From: a virus
Virus record (IMG/VR): IMGVR_UViG_3300024518_003008
Span: 1 to 22,803 of that record
Length of the DNA stretch: 22,803 bases
Strand: one strand, 5' to 3'
Positions within the stretch are counted from its first letter, which is position 1; the number at the start of each line of letters is the position of its first letter. The notes under the pieces are model-generated. The model searched no databases. It saw only the letters and a program-made list of their open reading frames with translations, and was not told the origin of the DNA. The position numbers and the translations under genes were made by a program. This document shows positions 5,670 to 12,070 of this stretch, piece by piece.

Positions 5670-7180
5670 TAAAAACTTCCTTTCTTTATTGTTGGTAATG
5701 GTTCGTTAGTATTTTTAGGACGTTCAAAAGCCTTGACCACCATTACTCTAACATTCATCTCATATATTCGGAATCTTCTTTCTTCCACTCCAAAATATTC
5801 TTTAAGACGATGAGCTGTTTTGTTGTGTTCAAGTGCTTTCCATTTAGCACGTTCTAAAAATTTCCAAAAATCTTTATACCTAAAATATGTTTCTCCCTCT
5901 TCAGTATAAGGGACACCTCTATTTAAATCTTCTTTAACTCTTCCTTTAGCTCGGTTGGTACAAAAATCTTCTAAGTAACCCCTTAGCTGTTCTTTAATGG
6001 ATAAACTTTCAGGAGCTTCTATTTCTTCGAGGTTTTTATAAAGTTGTTTTAAGAGTTTAGTCCAAATAATTTTAGAAACTCCAGGAACAATTAAATTGAT
6101 TTGATCCATGCATGCTTTTTGAAATTTATCTTGTTTTTGTAATTCTTCTGTATCTAATTCTATTGGTTTACCATTTACATTTAAAAACCATATAGGAGGA
6201 AAACATGTTAGCTTTCTTAAACTATTTAGATCTGGCATTGAAGACCCTTCCCCAATTCCAAATTCTCGAGTCTGACAAGTCATAGAATCGCAATGAGCAC
6301 AAATGGGTTGATCTTTACAGGTATAATTATAATCTTTTTTTCCTAGGGATTTAATGATGGTCATAACTTCTTGAGGATTGAGAGGAGGATTCATATATTT
6401 AGAGTTATAAATTCCTAATTGATCTTGCCAGTTATCTGGATGTGCTTTCTTAAGATAAACCCCTAAATTATACAGACCATTATTCCGTGATCCCTCAGGA
6501 AATCCTTCATTACATAAAATATCTAAACACGGAGGTCCCTTCTTGATAGGTGAATCTTCGGTTTTAATATGAATGGAATTAAAATCTTTTCTCTCAATAC
6601 CATATTTTTCATACATGAGAAAAAACTCTTCTAGAGTAGCTGCTTCGCCATTGTCTTTAATAGCATATCGTGTTGTTTGATTTCCGTGATGATAAGGAAG
6701 ATTTAAAAAATTTCCTGTATCCCCTCGATCAACTAATATTTTGGTTTGTTTTGGAAAAATTTCACATTCAGAATAACCTAACGCAGCTGCTAACTCTTTT
6801 AATTTAGCTTGCATTGCTTCGGCTTCTATAAATTCTTTCGTAAATAAAAATACATGAGCCCCTCCACTTTTGGACCTACATAAAATAAAGGGAATATTCT
6901 TTTTTCGAATTCGTGTTATAAAAGTTTTATGATCAAAATTATATTGATCAATATCAATACATCCCCATTTACATTGACTATCTGCATTAATAGGAATGAT
7001 TCCTAAGGCTGGATCTTTTCCTTCAAGATGAGCGTGCCAGAGTCTATCTGTCACTATATCTTTTTTAATAAATGCTTTTCCTTTGACTTTTTCACCGTTG
7101 GTGAGAGAAACTTTAGAGACATACTGTCCGTATGCACTATTAAGACCTTGAAATATATTTTTAAATCTTTCTACTGTCAT
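5669..7180 (-). CDS. AEP primase-polymerase (TOTE-type) with PriCT-like and Zn-binding regions
   Basis: A 503-residue protein. Residues 60-165 carry archaeo-eukaryotic primase signatures: catalytic CIDID with D76 and D78, then CRSKSGGAHVFLF (101-113) with His109 for nucleotide binding, and EIFPKQTKI/GNFLNLPY (140-163), typical of TOTE-like phage primases. Residues 222-282 (EGFPEGSRNNGLYNLGVYLKK to PPLNPQEVMTIIKS) resemble the helical PriCT module. A four-cysteine cluster follows (C288, C294, C297, C302), a probable zinc or Fe-S site. The C-terminal 180 residues are unassigned and helical. It likely makes primers for the family A polymerase. The gene is preceded by a GC-rich hairpin in a 63-base gap, the largest gap in this operon, and overlaps the helicase start by one base. 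Confidence 0.88.
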   Translation of the reverse strand: MTVERFKNIFQGLNSAYGQYVSKVSLTNGEKVKGKAFIKKDIVTDRLWHAHLEGKDPALGIIPINADSQCKWGCIDIDQYNFDHKTFITRIRKKNIPFILCRSKSGGAHVFLFTKEFIEAEAMQAKLKELAAALGYSECEIFPKQTKILVDRGDTGNFLNLPYHHGNQTTRYAIKDNGEAATLEEFFLMYEKYGIERKDFNSIHIKTEDSPIKKGPPCLDILCNEGFPEGSRNNGLYNLGVYLKKAHPDNWQDQLGIYNSKYMNPPLNPQEVMTIIKSLGKKDYNYTCKDQPICAHCDSMTCQTREFGIGEGSSMPDLNSLRKLTCFPPIWFLNVNGKPIELDTEELQKQDKFQKACMDQINLIVPGVSKIIWTKLLKQLYKNLEEIEAPESLSIKEQLRGYLEDFCTNRAKGRVKEDLNRGVPYTEEGETYFRYKDFWKFLERAKWKALEHNKTAHRLKEYFGVEERRFRIYEMNVRVMVVKAFERPKNTNEPLPTIKKGSF

Positions 7181-7191
7181 AATTTTCTAAT

Positions 7192-7220
7192 GGGGACGTC
7201 CCCCGCTAGGTTGACGTCCC
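7192..7220. repeat. GC-rich palindrome and 8-bp inverted repeat before the primase gene
   Basis: The plus strand has the perfect 12-bp palindrome GGGGACGTCCCC (7192-7203), followed by GACGTCCC (7213-7220). That second copy pairs with GGGACGTC (7193-7200), so two mutually exclusive hairpins are possible in the minus-strand RNA. It lies 12 bases before the primase ATG, in the only real gap of the replication operon, and is strikingly GC-rich against its AT-rich surroundings. Possible roles are a partial terminator, an RNA-processing or attenuation structure between the SSB-like and primase genes, or an operator. No T-run follows on the minus strand. On the plus strand ACGTTTTTAC follows, but no gene there needs ending. 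Confidence 0.65.
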
Positions 7221-7243
7221 ACGTTTTTACCCTCGAGTAAAAC

Positions 7244-8029
7244 TTAGAAAGAAGTAGCGGCCTTTTGTGCTTCTTCATCAGAAGACACATTAGTCTTGAT
7301 CGCTCCTTCTTTAAATTTGTTAGAAAAATCTGCTGCCATCTTAAACAGATTTCCATCTTGATTATAACCATCTCTCGTAACTTTCCATCCAAACCAACTT
7401 CCTTTCGAATTTGATTGTGGTACAGAAGTTAAACGATAAATGTGGCTATAAATAGACGGAACGTACATACCTTTAGCACCTTTTTCCGTCCAACCATTCA
7501 TCTCGGCCATCCAATCCTTGCTTACTCTATTTTGAGAAGCTTTCATCGTAATGACAGAAATAGTAGGCACTCCATTCAAAAGAATTACAAAATGATAAGA
7601 AGTTCTTTCAAGATAATTACCATTAGATAATCTATCTTTAAATCCTTTATCTCTTGTAGTTTCATTTTTTAAAGGAGTATCTTCAGGGTGAACTACAGGT
7701 CTTCCAACAGAAGATCCTCGTTCGGCCCATTCAAGATATTTTCTTTCGTAATGACAAGGAACGACTTTTATTCCTTCAGTTCCGCTATAAACTTTTTTAG
7801 TGGCACTATTTAATATCATTCCAGGTTCTGCTCCTTGAATGTATCTATTGTCACTTTTGTTTACTTGCGGAGATAAAGGCATCAATATCTTTAAGAAAGG
7901 CATTGATAAATCTTCCTGTTTCAGGTTTTCCAACCCTTTACCCGCATGTTCTTCCATTAAATTTGCTGGAAGTTTTGCGTTTGGATCCACCTTTGTTACT
8001 GATCCTTGGTTCGTGTTTTCTTGTTTCAT
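7244..8029 (-). CDS. Candidate single-stranded DNA-binding protein
   Basis: A 261-residue soluble protein with a strong ribosome site (AAGGAAAC before ATG 8029). The N-terminus is low-complexity, then GLENLKQEDLSMPFLKILMPLSPQV (32-56), EGIKVVPCHYERKYLEWAERG (85-105), HFVILLNGVPTISVITM and KGSWFGWKVT in the middle, suggesting beta-strands of an OB-like fold. The C-terminus ends SSDEEAQKAATSF, a short weakly acidic tail with a terminal Phe, reminiscent of SSB tails. Position just upstream of the primase and helicase fits an SSB. I know similar proteins from marine podophages but cannot name a characterised homologue. The ssDNA-binding role is inference; another replication or recombination accessory is possible. 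Confidence 0.75.
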   Translation of the reverse strand: MKQENTNQGSVTKVDPNAKLPANLMEEHAGKGLENLKQEDLSMPFLKILMPLSPQVNKSDNRYIQGAEPGMILNSATKKVYSGTEGIKVVPCHYERKYLEWAERGSSVGRPVVHPEDTPLKNETTRDKGFKDRLSNGNYLERTSYHFVILLNGVPTISVITMKASQNRVSKDWMAEMNGWTEKGAKGMYVPSIYSHIYRLTSVPQSNSKGSWFGWKVTRDGYNQDGNLFKMAADFSNKFKEGAIKTNVSSDEEAQKAATSF

Positions 8030-8589
8030 GTTTCCTTTTTCTTGATTGTGGTTCGGTTTCCTACGAACACGTTAAATAAATTCGCGGGTATATCTTTTTT
8101 CTTTTCGATACGCTCGCGAACGAGTGCTTTAAGAGTCATGGGCTCAACCTTCAACTTTTGTGTCGGCTGATACCCCTGACTCTTTGCAAGGTTAGCATAT
8201 TCCGCCGCCTTGTTATCTTCATTCCGTCCAAAGGAAACGACAACATCATTTTTAATAATGTCGCCTAGGCCATTAGAACGAAGCCAATTATGTGCAGCAT
8301 CTCTATTTTTCATAGAAATATTTGCACTATAATACGGTTTAACTTCGACGTGTGATCCGTCTGCAAGTTTCAAAGAAGCTAATCCTGTTTCAGCTAAAAG
8401 AGTAGGAATGACTTCTCCCGAAAGTCTTTGTTCCTCTCGTTTCATTTCAGCTATATGATCTTCTTGAGTTTTAATTCTGGTTTGTAAATCGTCTAAACGA
8501 TTTATTTCGGTAGCTAGCTCTCCAACATTTTTCGTTTTATCAAACGAATTAGATCCGTGAGCTTCCCGTAGTTCCGTTATCGTTTTCAT
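8026..8589 (-). CDS. Coiled-coil phage protein in the replication operon, unknown function
   Basis: A 187-residue protein. Residues 22-58 (VGELATEINRLDDLQTRIKT to REEQRLSGEV) form a clear coiled coil; residues 65-130 look compact (GLASLKLADGSHVEVKPYY, then helix NRDAAHNWLRSNGLGD), and the C-terminus is basic (RERIEKKKD, TTIKKKET). There is no membrane segment. The ribosome site AAGGTG lies 8 bases before ATG 8589. The start is inside the upstream gene (41-base overlap) and the TGA overlaps the SSB-like ATG as ATGA. I do not recognise the family; tight coupling to the SSB-like gene suggests a partner in replication or recombination. Confidence 0.78.
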   Translation of the reverse strand: MKTITELREAHGSNSFDKTKNVGELATEINRLDDLQTRIKTQEDHIAEMKREEQRLSGEVIPTLLAETGLASLKLADGSHVEVKPYYSANISMKNRDAAHNWLRSNGLGDIIKNDVVVSFGRNEDNKAAEYANLAKSQGYQPTQKLKVEPMTLKALVRERIEKKKDIPANLFNVFVGNRTTIKKKET

Positions 8590-9094
8590 CTATATCACCT
8601 TTCTCGTGTAAGTTTATGACGATGGGATAGTATCGTCGTTCTTGTTTATCCCACTTAAGTAATTTATACTTTCCATTGGTTATATCAGAAACAATAGAAC
8701 ATGCAACACCTATTATTGCAGGATCACCTGTTAATAATAAAAAATCTCGGGGTGTATAATTTTTTAAAACTTTTCTTAATTTAAATATTAAAGGACCGGG
8801 AGAAAAAATAATTTGTGCCATCTCTGGTAAACAGAACACAAATTTGCCATATTTCTGCGCCCCCATAATATTAATTTTAGGAGCACCATGACGAGTTCCT
8901 GAAATTTCCTGTATTACATATACAATAGATTGGGGCTCTTCAATTTCTACTTTTATATTGCCAGTGTTGTGATCAGTTTCCATCGTTAAAGGAGGATTTT
9001 TTAATTTATAAAGTGTACTTTTTTCTCCTGTTTTTTCAATTTTATTAATTAATGAAGGAAACCAGTCAGGCATGGTTATATTTTTTGTATTCAT
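8549..9094 (-). CDS. First gene of the replication operon, unknown function (181 aa)
   Basis: I chose ATG 9094 (MNTKNITMPDWFPSLINK). A longer reading to 9178 would run through the divergent promoter and add residues unlike the rest. The protein is soluble, with an N-terminal helix, a beta-rich centre (SIVYVIQEISGTRHGAPKIN) and the stretch LKNYTPRDFLLLTGDPAIIG VACSIVSDITNGKYKLLKWD, which looks like a folded core. No known motif is recognised. The predicted transcription start near 9103 leaves a leader of only about 9 bases (AAGAAAGAA), so translation would be nearly leaderless. Its 3' end overlaps the coiled-coil gene by 41 bases, an unusually long dual-coding overlap for this window. Confidence 0.78.
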   Translation of the reverse strand: MNTKNITMPDWFPSLINKIEKTGEKSTLYKLKNPPLTMETDHNTGNIKVEIEEPQSIVYVIQEISGTRHGAPKINIMGAQKYGKFVFCLPEMAQIIFSPGPLIFKLRKVLKNYTPRDFLLLTGDPAIIGVACSIVSDITNGKYKLLKWDKQERRYYPIVINLHEKGDIDENDNGTTGSSRI

Positions 9095-9101
9095 TTCTTT
9101 C

Positions 9102-9131
9102 TTGACAGTAATATATGTTGTCCTATATAAC
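9102..9131 (+). promoter_or_regulatory. Sigma70-type promoter for the SNF2/oxygenase pair
   Basis: A consensus -35 TTGACA (9102-9107) is followed after 16 bases by TATATA (9124-9129), or after 18 bases by TATAAC (9126-9131). Transcription would begin near 9136, some 50 bases before the SNF2 ATG. The -10 lies inside the spacer of the opposing promoter and the -35 covers that promoter's start point. Confidence 0.7.
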
Positions 9132-9138
9132 AAGTCAA
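9110..9138 (-). promoter_or_regulatory. Sigma70-type promoter for the replication operon
   Basis: Read on the minus strand, TTGACT (9138-9133) is followed by exactly 17 bases and then TATATT (9115-9110), close to consensus with ideal spacing. Transcription would start near 9103, about 9 bases before ATG 9094. It overlaps the plus-strand promoter completely, so polymerase could occupy only one of the two at a time. TTGAC and GTCAA cap the shared 37-bp element as inverted ends. Confidence 0.7.
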
Positions 9139-9185
9139 TAGAAAGACTAAAGTAGAAATGGGTGGCGGGATGGCACAAGAAAGTT

Positions 9186-10616
9186 ATGGATTATAAATTT
9201 AAAACAGAACCCTATGGGCATCAGCTCAAAGCGTTAGATATGTCGTGGCATAAGGACACTTTTGCCTATTTCATGGAAATGGGAACAGGTAAAACCAAAG
9301 TTCTTATTGATAATATGTCCATGCTTTATGATCGAGGAAAAATTAATGGAGCGTTAATTATCGCCCCTAAAGGGGTGATTGGAACTTGGTTTAATCAAGA
9401 ACTGCCTGCTCATTTAGTGGATCATGTGCGATGTAAAGCTGTGCTCTGGCAAGCTAACATCAATGAAACACAACAACTGAAATTAAATACCTTATTTGAA
9501 TCCGGGGAAGATCTTCATATTTTAATTATGAATGTGGAAGCATTAAGCACTCCCAAAGGAACTTCTTTTGCTTATAAATTTTTAGCTTCTCATAGGACCC
9601 TCATGGCCGTCGATGAAAGTACTACCATTAAAAACCCGAAAGCAAAGAGAACAAGGAATGTTTTAAAACTTTCTAGATTTGCACCCTATAAAAGAATTTT
9701 GACCGGTTCGCCGGTTACAAGAAACCCTCTTGATCTTTATTCGCAATGTGAATTTTTAAATCCAACCCATTTAGGATTTGAGTCTTACTATTCTTTTAGA
9801 AATAGATATGCTGAAATGTCCACGGCTAATTTTGGGGGAAGGCAAGTTCAGATCGTTAAATTTTTTAAAAATCTCAAAGAACTCGCAGAAAAGTTAAAAT
9901 ACTTTTCTTACCGTGTATTAAAATCAGAATGTTTAGATTTACCTGAAAAAATATATATGAAACGGAGTATTACTTTAACTCCTGAGCAAAAGAAACTTTA
10001 CAAACAAATGAAAGAAACCGCCATTGCGGAATTAAACAGTAAAAAAGTAACCAGCACTATTGTGTTAACTCAGTTAATGAGACTTCAACAAATTGCTTGT
10101 GGTCATTTTAAAGCGGATGATGGTAGCGTTCAACGAATTCCCAATAAACGAATGGATGAGCTGCTTGAGGTTTTGGATGAAACAGAAGGTAAATGTATTA
10201 TATGGGCCCATTGGCAACATGATATTAAATATATTATTGAAACCCTCTCGAAAGAATTTGGAAAAAATTCTGTGGTTGATTATTATGGCTTAACGCCCCA
10301 AGACCAAAGACAGAAGAATCGTGATGCTTTTCAGAATGATTCTAAAGTACGATTTCTCGTTGGAACGCCACAAACGGGGGGATATGGGATAACTCTTACA
10401 GCAGCAAGTAATGTGATTTACTATTCGAACGGATATGACCTCGAAAAGAGATTACAGTCCGAGGACCGTGCTCACCGGATCGGGCAAAAGAAGAATGTGA
10501 CCTATATTGATATTTTAGCCGAAGACACGGTGGACCAGAAAATTGTTAAAGCTTTACGTAAAAAAATAAATATCGCTTCTCAAGTAATGGGTGAAGAACT
10601 TAAATCTTGGATATGA
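9186..10616 (+). CDS. SNF2-family (superfamily 2) helicase/ATPase
   Basis: A 476-residue protein from ATG 9186 (MDYKFKTEPYGHQLKAL). An in-frame GTG at 9162 would add eight residues, but the shorter start fits the usual beginning of phage SNF2 proteins and has AAGAAAG upstream. Motifs: Q-like PYGHQLKAL (9-17), motif I EMGTGKT (31-37), motif II VDEST (142-146), motif III TGSP (173-176), motif V region TPQTGGYGITLTAA (394-407), and motif VI QSEDRAHRIGQ (424-434). This is a compact, stand-alone Swi2/Snf2 ATPase without extra domains, expected to translocate on dsDNA and remodel protein-DNA complexes or replication/recombination intermediates. It heads the only plus-strand transcript and its stop overlaps the oxygenase ATG. 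Confidence 0.94.
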   Translation: MDYKFKTEPYGHQLKALDMSWHKDTFAYFMEMGTGKTKVLIDNMSMLYDRGKINGALIIAPKGVIGTWFNQELPAHLVDHVRCKAVLWQANINETQQLKLNTLFESGEDLHILIMNVEALSTPKGTSFAYKFLASHRTLMAVDESTTIKNPKAKRTRNVLKLSRFAPYKRILTGSPVTRNPLDLYSQCEFLNPTHLGFESYYSFRNRYAEMSTANFGGRQVQIVKFFKNLKELAEKLKYFSYRVLKSECLDLPEKIYMKRSITLTPEQKKLYKQMKETAIAELNSKKVTSTIVLTQLMRLQQIACGHFKADDGSVQRIPNKRMDELLEVLDETEGKCIIWAHWQHDIKYIIETLSKEFGKNSVVDYYGLTPQDQRQKNRDAFQNDSKVRFLVGTPQTGGYGITLTAASNVIYYSNGYDLEKRLQSEDRAHRIGQKKNVTYIDILAEDTVDQKIVKALRKKINIASQVMGEELKSWI

Positions 10617-11221
10617 TGAAACTTTTAAATCTTAAAGCTATTCCGGTTGCACAGGAGAGAAATTTTTATTCCATCAATAAAAAAGAATTAGATGTGGTAA
10701 GAAAAATTAAATATAGAAAATCTAGAAAAGGATTCTATTTATCAGAGACTGTAACTTTATTAGAAGATAAAGATTTCGCCCCGCTTAAAAAAGTTATTGT
10801 TGAAAAAGCTAAGGAGTACGCCTTAGATATATTAGGGATTAAAGATAAAATTTATCTTACGCAAAGTTGGTCTACTATTAATACTACTGATGCTTTTCAC
10901 AAAACACACACTCACCCCAATACTTTTATAAGTTTAGTTTATTATGCGCAATGTGAGAATGCGTGTCTCTTTTTTGATCTAACCACCAGCTCCATTAGAG
11001 AATGTTTTAATTTTTCTTATACCATCAAGAAGTATAATATCTACAATAGTGAAAGTTGGCAGCTTCCAGTGAGGACGGGGGATATAGTTTTATTTCCAGG
11101 ACATATTCGTCATGGTTCTGTAGTCAATGAGTCAAAGACTCCGCGAATTATAATAGGAGCTAATTTCTTCCTTAAAGGAAAGCTTGGAACCCAAAAAGAA
11201 GTTAGTAATATAGTCCTCTAA
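10613..11221 (+). CDS. 2-oxoglutarate/Fe(II)-dependent oxygenase (TIGR02466-like)
   Basis: A 202-residue protein from ATG 10613, which overlaps the SNF2 TGA (ATGA). A TTG at 10607 in frame would add two residues. The family layout is visible: SWSTINTTDAFHKTHTHPNT (85-104) with His96, His99 and His101 as candidate iron ligands, FISLVYYAQCENACLFFDL (105-123) matching the SGVYY...G.L.F.D strand, GDIVLFPGHIRHGSVVNES (156-174) with distal His167, and PRIIIGANFF (177-186) whose Arg178 would bind 2-oxoglutarate. The predicted reaction is hydroxylation of a protein or small substrate using O2 and 2-oxoglutarate. Such genes are frequent in marine phages; the substrate is unknown. Pairing with an SNF2 ATPase hints at DNA or chromatin-like targets, which is inference. 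Confidence 0.82.
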   Translation: MMKLLNLKAIPVAQERNFYSINKKELDVVRKIKYRKSRKGFYLSETVTLLEDKDFAPLKKVIVEKAKEYALDILGIKDKIYLTQSWSTINTTDAFHKTHTHPNTFISLVYYAQCENACLFFDLTTSSIRECFNFSYTIKKYNIYNSESWQLPVRTGDIVLFPGHIRHGSVVNESKTPRIIIGANFFLKGKLGTQKEVSNIVL

Positions 11222-11232
11222 AATGTAGGATA

Positions 11233-11247
11233 TACGCGCGACGCGTA
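11233..11247. repeat. GC-rich hairpin between converging transcripts
   Basis: TACGCG-CGA-CGCGTA is a perfect 6-bp stem with a 3-base loop in the 40-base gap where the plus-strand island (ends 11221) meets the minus-strand lysis genes (end 11262). Its GC content contrasts with the AT-rich flanks. No T-run follows on either strand, so it is not a standard rho-independent terminator. It may still stall or protect the ends of both transcripts. Confidence 0.5.
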
Positions 11248-11261
11248 GTAAAATTCAATTC

Positions 11262-11378
11262 CTATTTTAAATAAATTACAACCAGCATGATAAAAAGAAT
11301 TAATCCTTGGTATCTATTGAAAGTAGTTACGAAGAGAGTTTCTTTAAATGCTTTAAGTTTTTCCCATATGAAATTCAT
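11262..11378 (-). CDS. 38-residue membrane micro-protein after the endolysin
   Basis: ATG 11378 overlaps the TAA of the endolysin gene as TAATG and has a good ribosome site (TTAGGAG, 7-base spacing). The product begins MNFIWEKLKAFKETLFVTT, an amphipathic basic helix, and ends with YQGLILFIMLVVIYLK, a membrane helix reaching the C-terminus; the stop is TAG. It is the last gene of the virion/lysis transcript. A holin, antiholin or other lysis helper is plausible from its position and form; no family signature is visible. Its ribosome site and overlap argue against a chance ORF. Confidence 0.65.
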   Translation of the reverse strand: MNFIWEKLKAFKETLFVTTFNRYQGLILFIMLVVIYLK

Positions 11379-11854
11379 TATGCATCTCCTAACATAGGTT
11401 TATATTGAGTCTTATTATCTTCGTCTTTATACGCTCTAAGATTCTGCTTTATATTCTCTGCTTGATCGGGATTGTACGCCACGTGAATCCAGCCCGAGTT
11501 GGGCTCGTCTAAATTCCAGTACTCGAGAATCATTTGATCATACAGGAGGTTGTGCTTGATCCAGTTAAAGACCTCGTTGTTGGGCGTGCCATAAATTTCG
11601 AAGTCTGCCGCCATCCCCTTGCAGTGCTGCGAATCTGAGCTACTACCGATGGCTTGGGACAACTGCGGACTGCGATAACCCGAGGATACACTCACAACGT
11701 GATTAAAATGGTCCCTAACAGGCTGTAAGACGCGCTCACAGAGCAATCTTAGGTTCTCTAAGTGGTCAGGACTAGGCTCGTTCGGAATGCCCTTCCTCTC
11801 AGCTGTCTGTGACTTAGTCAGCTCCACTAAGCTAAAATTTTTTGATAGTTGCAT
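11378..11854 (-). CDS. Endolysin, peptidase M15 (zinc D-Ala-D-Ala carboxypeptidase type)
   Basis: A 158-residue cell-wall peptidase. It starts MQLSKNFSLVELTKSQTAERKG, the usual M15A opening. Catalytic features are SSGYRSPQLSQAIG (57-70), SDSQHCKGMAADFEI (73-87) giving zinc ligands His77 and Asp84, Glu111 as a candidate general base, and GWIHVAY (121-127) giving His124. It cleaves peptide bonds in peptidoglycan to release virions. No signal peptide is present, so it should need a holin. It lies 3 bases after the holin-like gene. No clear ribosome site is seen, so coupling is probable. Confidence 0.93.
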   Translation of the reverse strand: MQLSKNFSLVELTKSQTAERKGIPNEPSPDHLENLRLLCERVLQPVRDHFNHVVSVSSGYRSPQLSQAIGSSSDSQHCKGMAADFEIYGTPNNEVFNWIKHNLLYDQMILEYWNLDEPNSGWIHVAYNPDQAENIKQNLRAYKDEDNKTQYKPMLGDA

Positions 11855-11857
11855 ATA

Positions 11858-12070
11858 TTATGCTAGGAAATGTTGAAACAATTGTAAAGCTATAGTCCCC
11901 ACCATAGCTAAAAGAACCCAATAGATTTTGTCTATCTTGCCACCCAAGTCACGAATACGTAAACTCATATGTTTCAAATGGTTGTTCTTGATACTCGCCA
12001 CATCTTTTTTAAGCCCGGTGATATGGCCTTGTAAACTGATAATGTTTTCTCTTACGCTTTTAGGGGTCAT
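11858..12070 (-). CDS. Holin-like / XhlA-like small membrane protein
   Basis: A 70-residue protein: an N-terminal amphipathic, coiled-coil-prone part (VRENIISLQGHITGLKKDVASIK), a basic middle (LKHMSLRIRD) and one C-terminal membrane helix at about 49-69 (IYWVLLAMVGTIALQLFQHF). This layout is that of XhlA-type proteins associated with phage holins. It directly precedes the endolysin gene and overlaps the stop of the large virion gene by 4 bases. Membrane permeabilisation or holin assistance is inferred from topology and neighbours, since holins have little conserved sequence. Confidence 0.7.
   Translation of the reverse strand: MTPKSVRENIISLQGHITGLKKDVASIKNNHLKHMSLRIRDLGGKIDKIYWVLLAMVGTIALQLFQHFLA

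Noticed and set aside
7177-7392. Minus-strand ORF of 71 codons over the end of the SSB-like gene
   Set aside because: Overlaps the SSB-like gene in another frame and the GC-rich repeats; no ribosome site or conserved features.
9095-9178. Longer start for the 181-aa gene, adding 28 residues up to 9178
   Set aside because: It would run through both divergent promoter elements, and the added residues do not fit the rest of the protein. ATG 9094 sits just after the predicted transcription start.
11233-11247. Rho-independent terminator at the converging transcripts
   Set aside because: The stem is present but neither strand has a following T-run; kept only as an inverted repeat.
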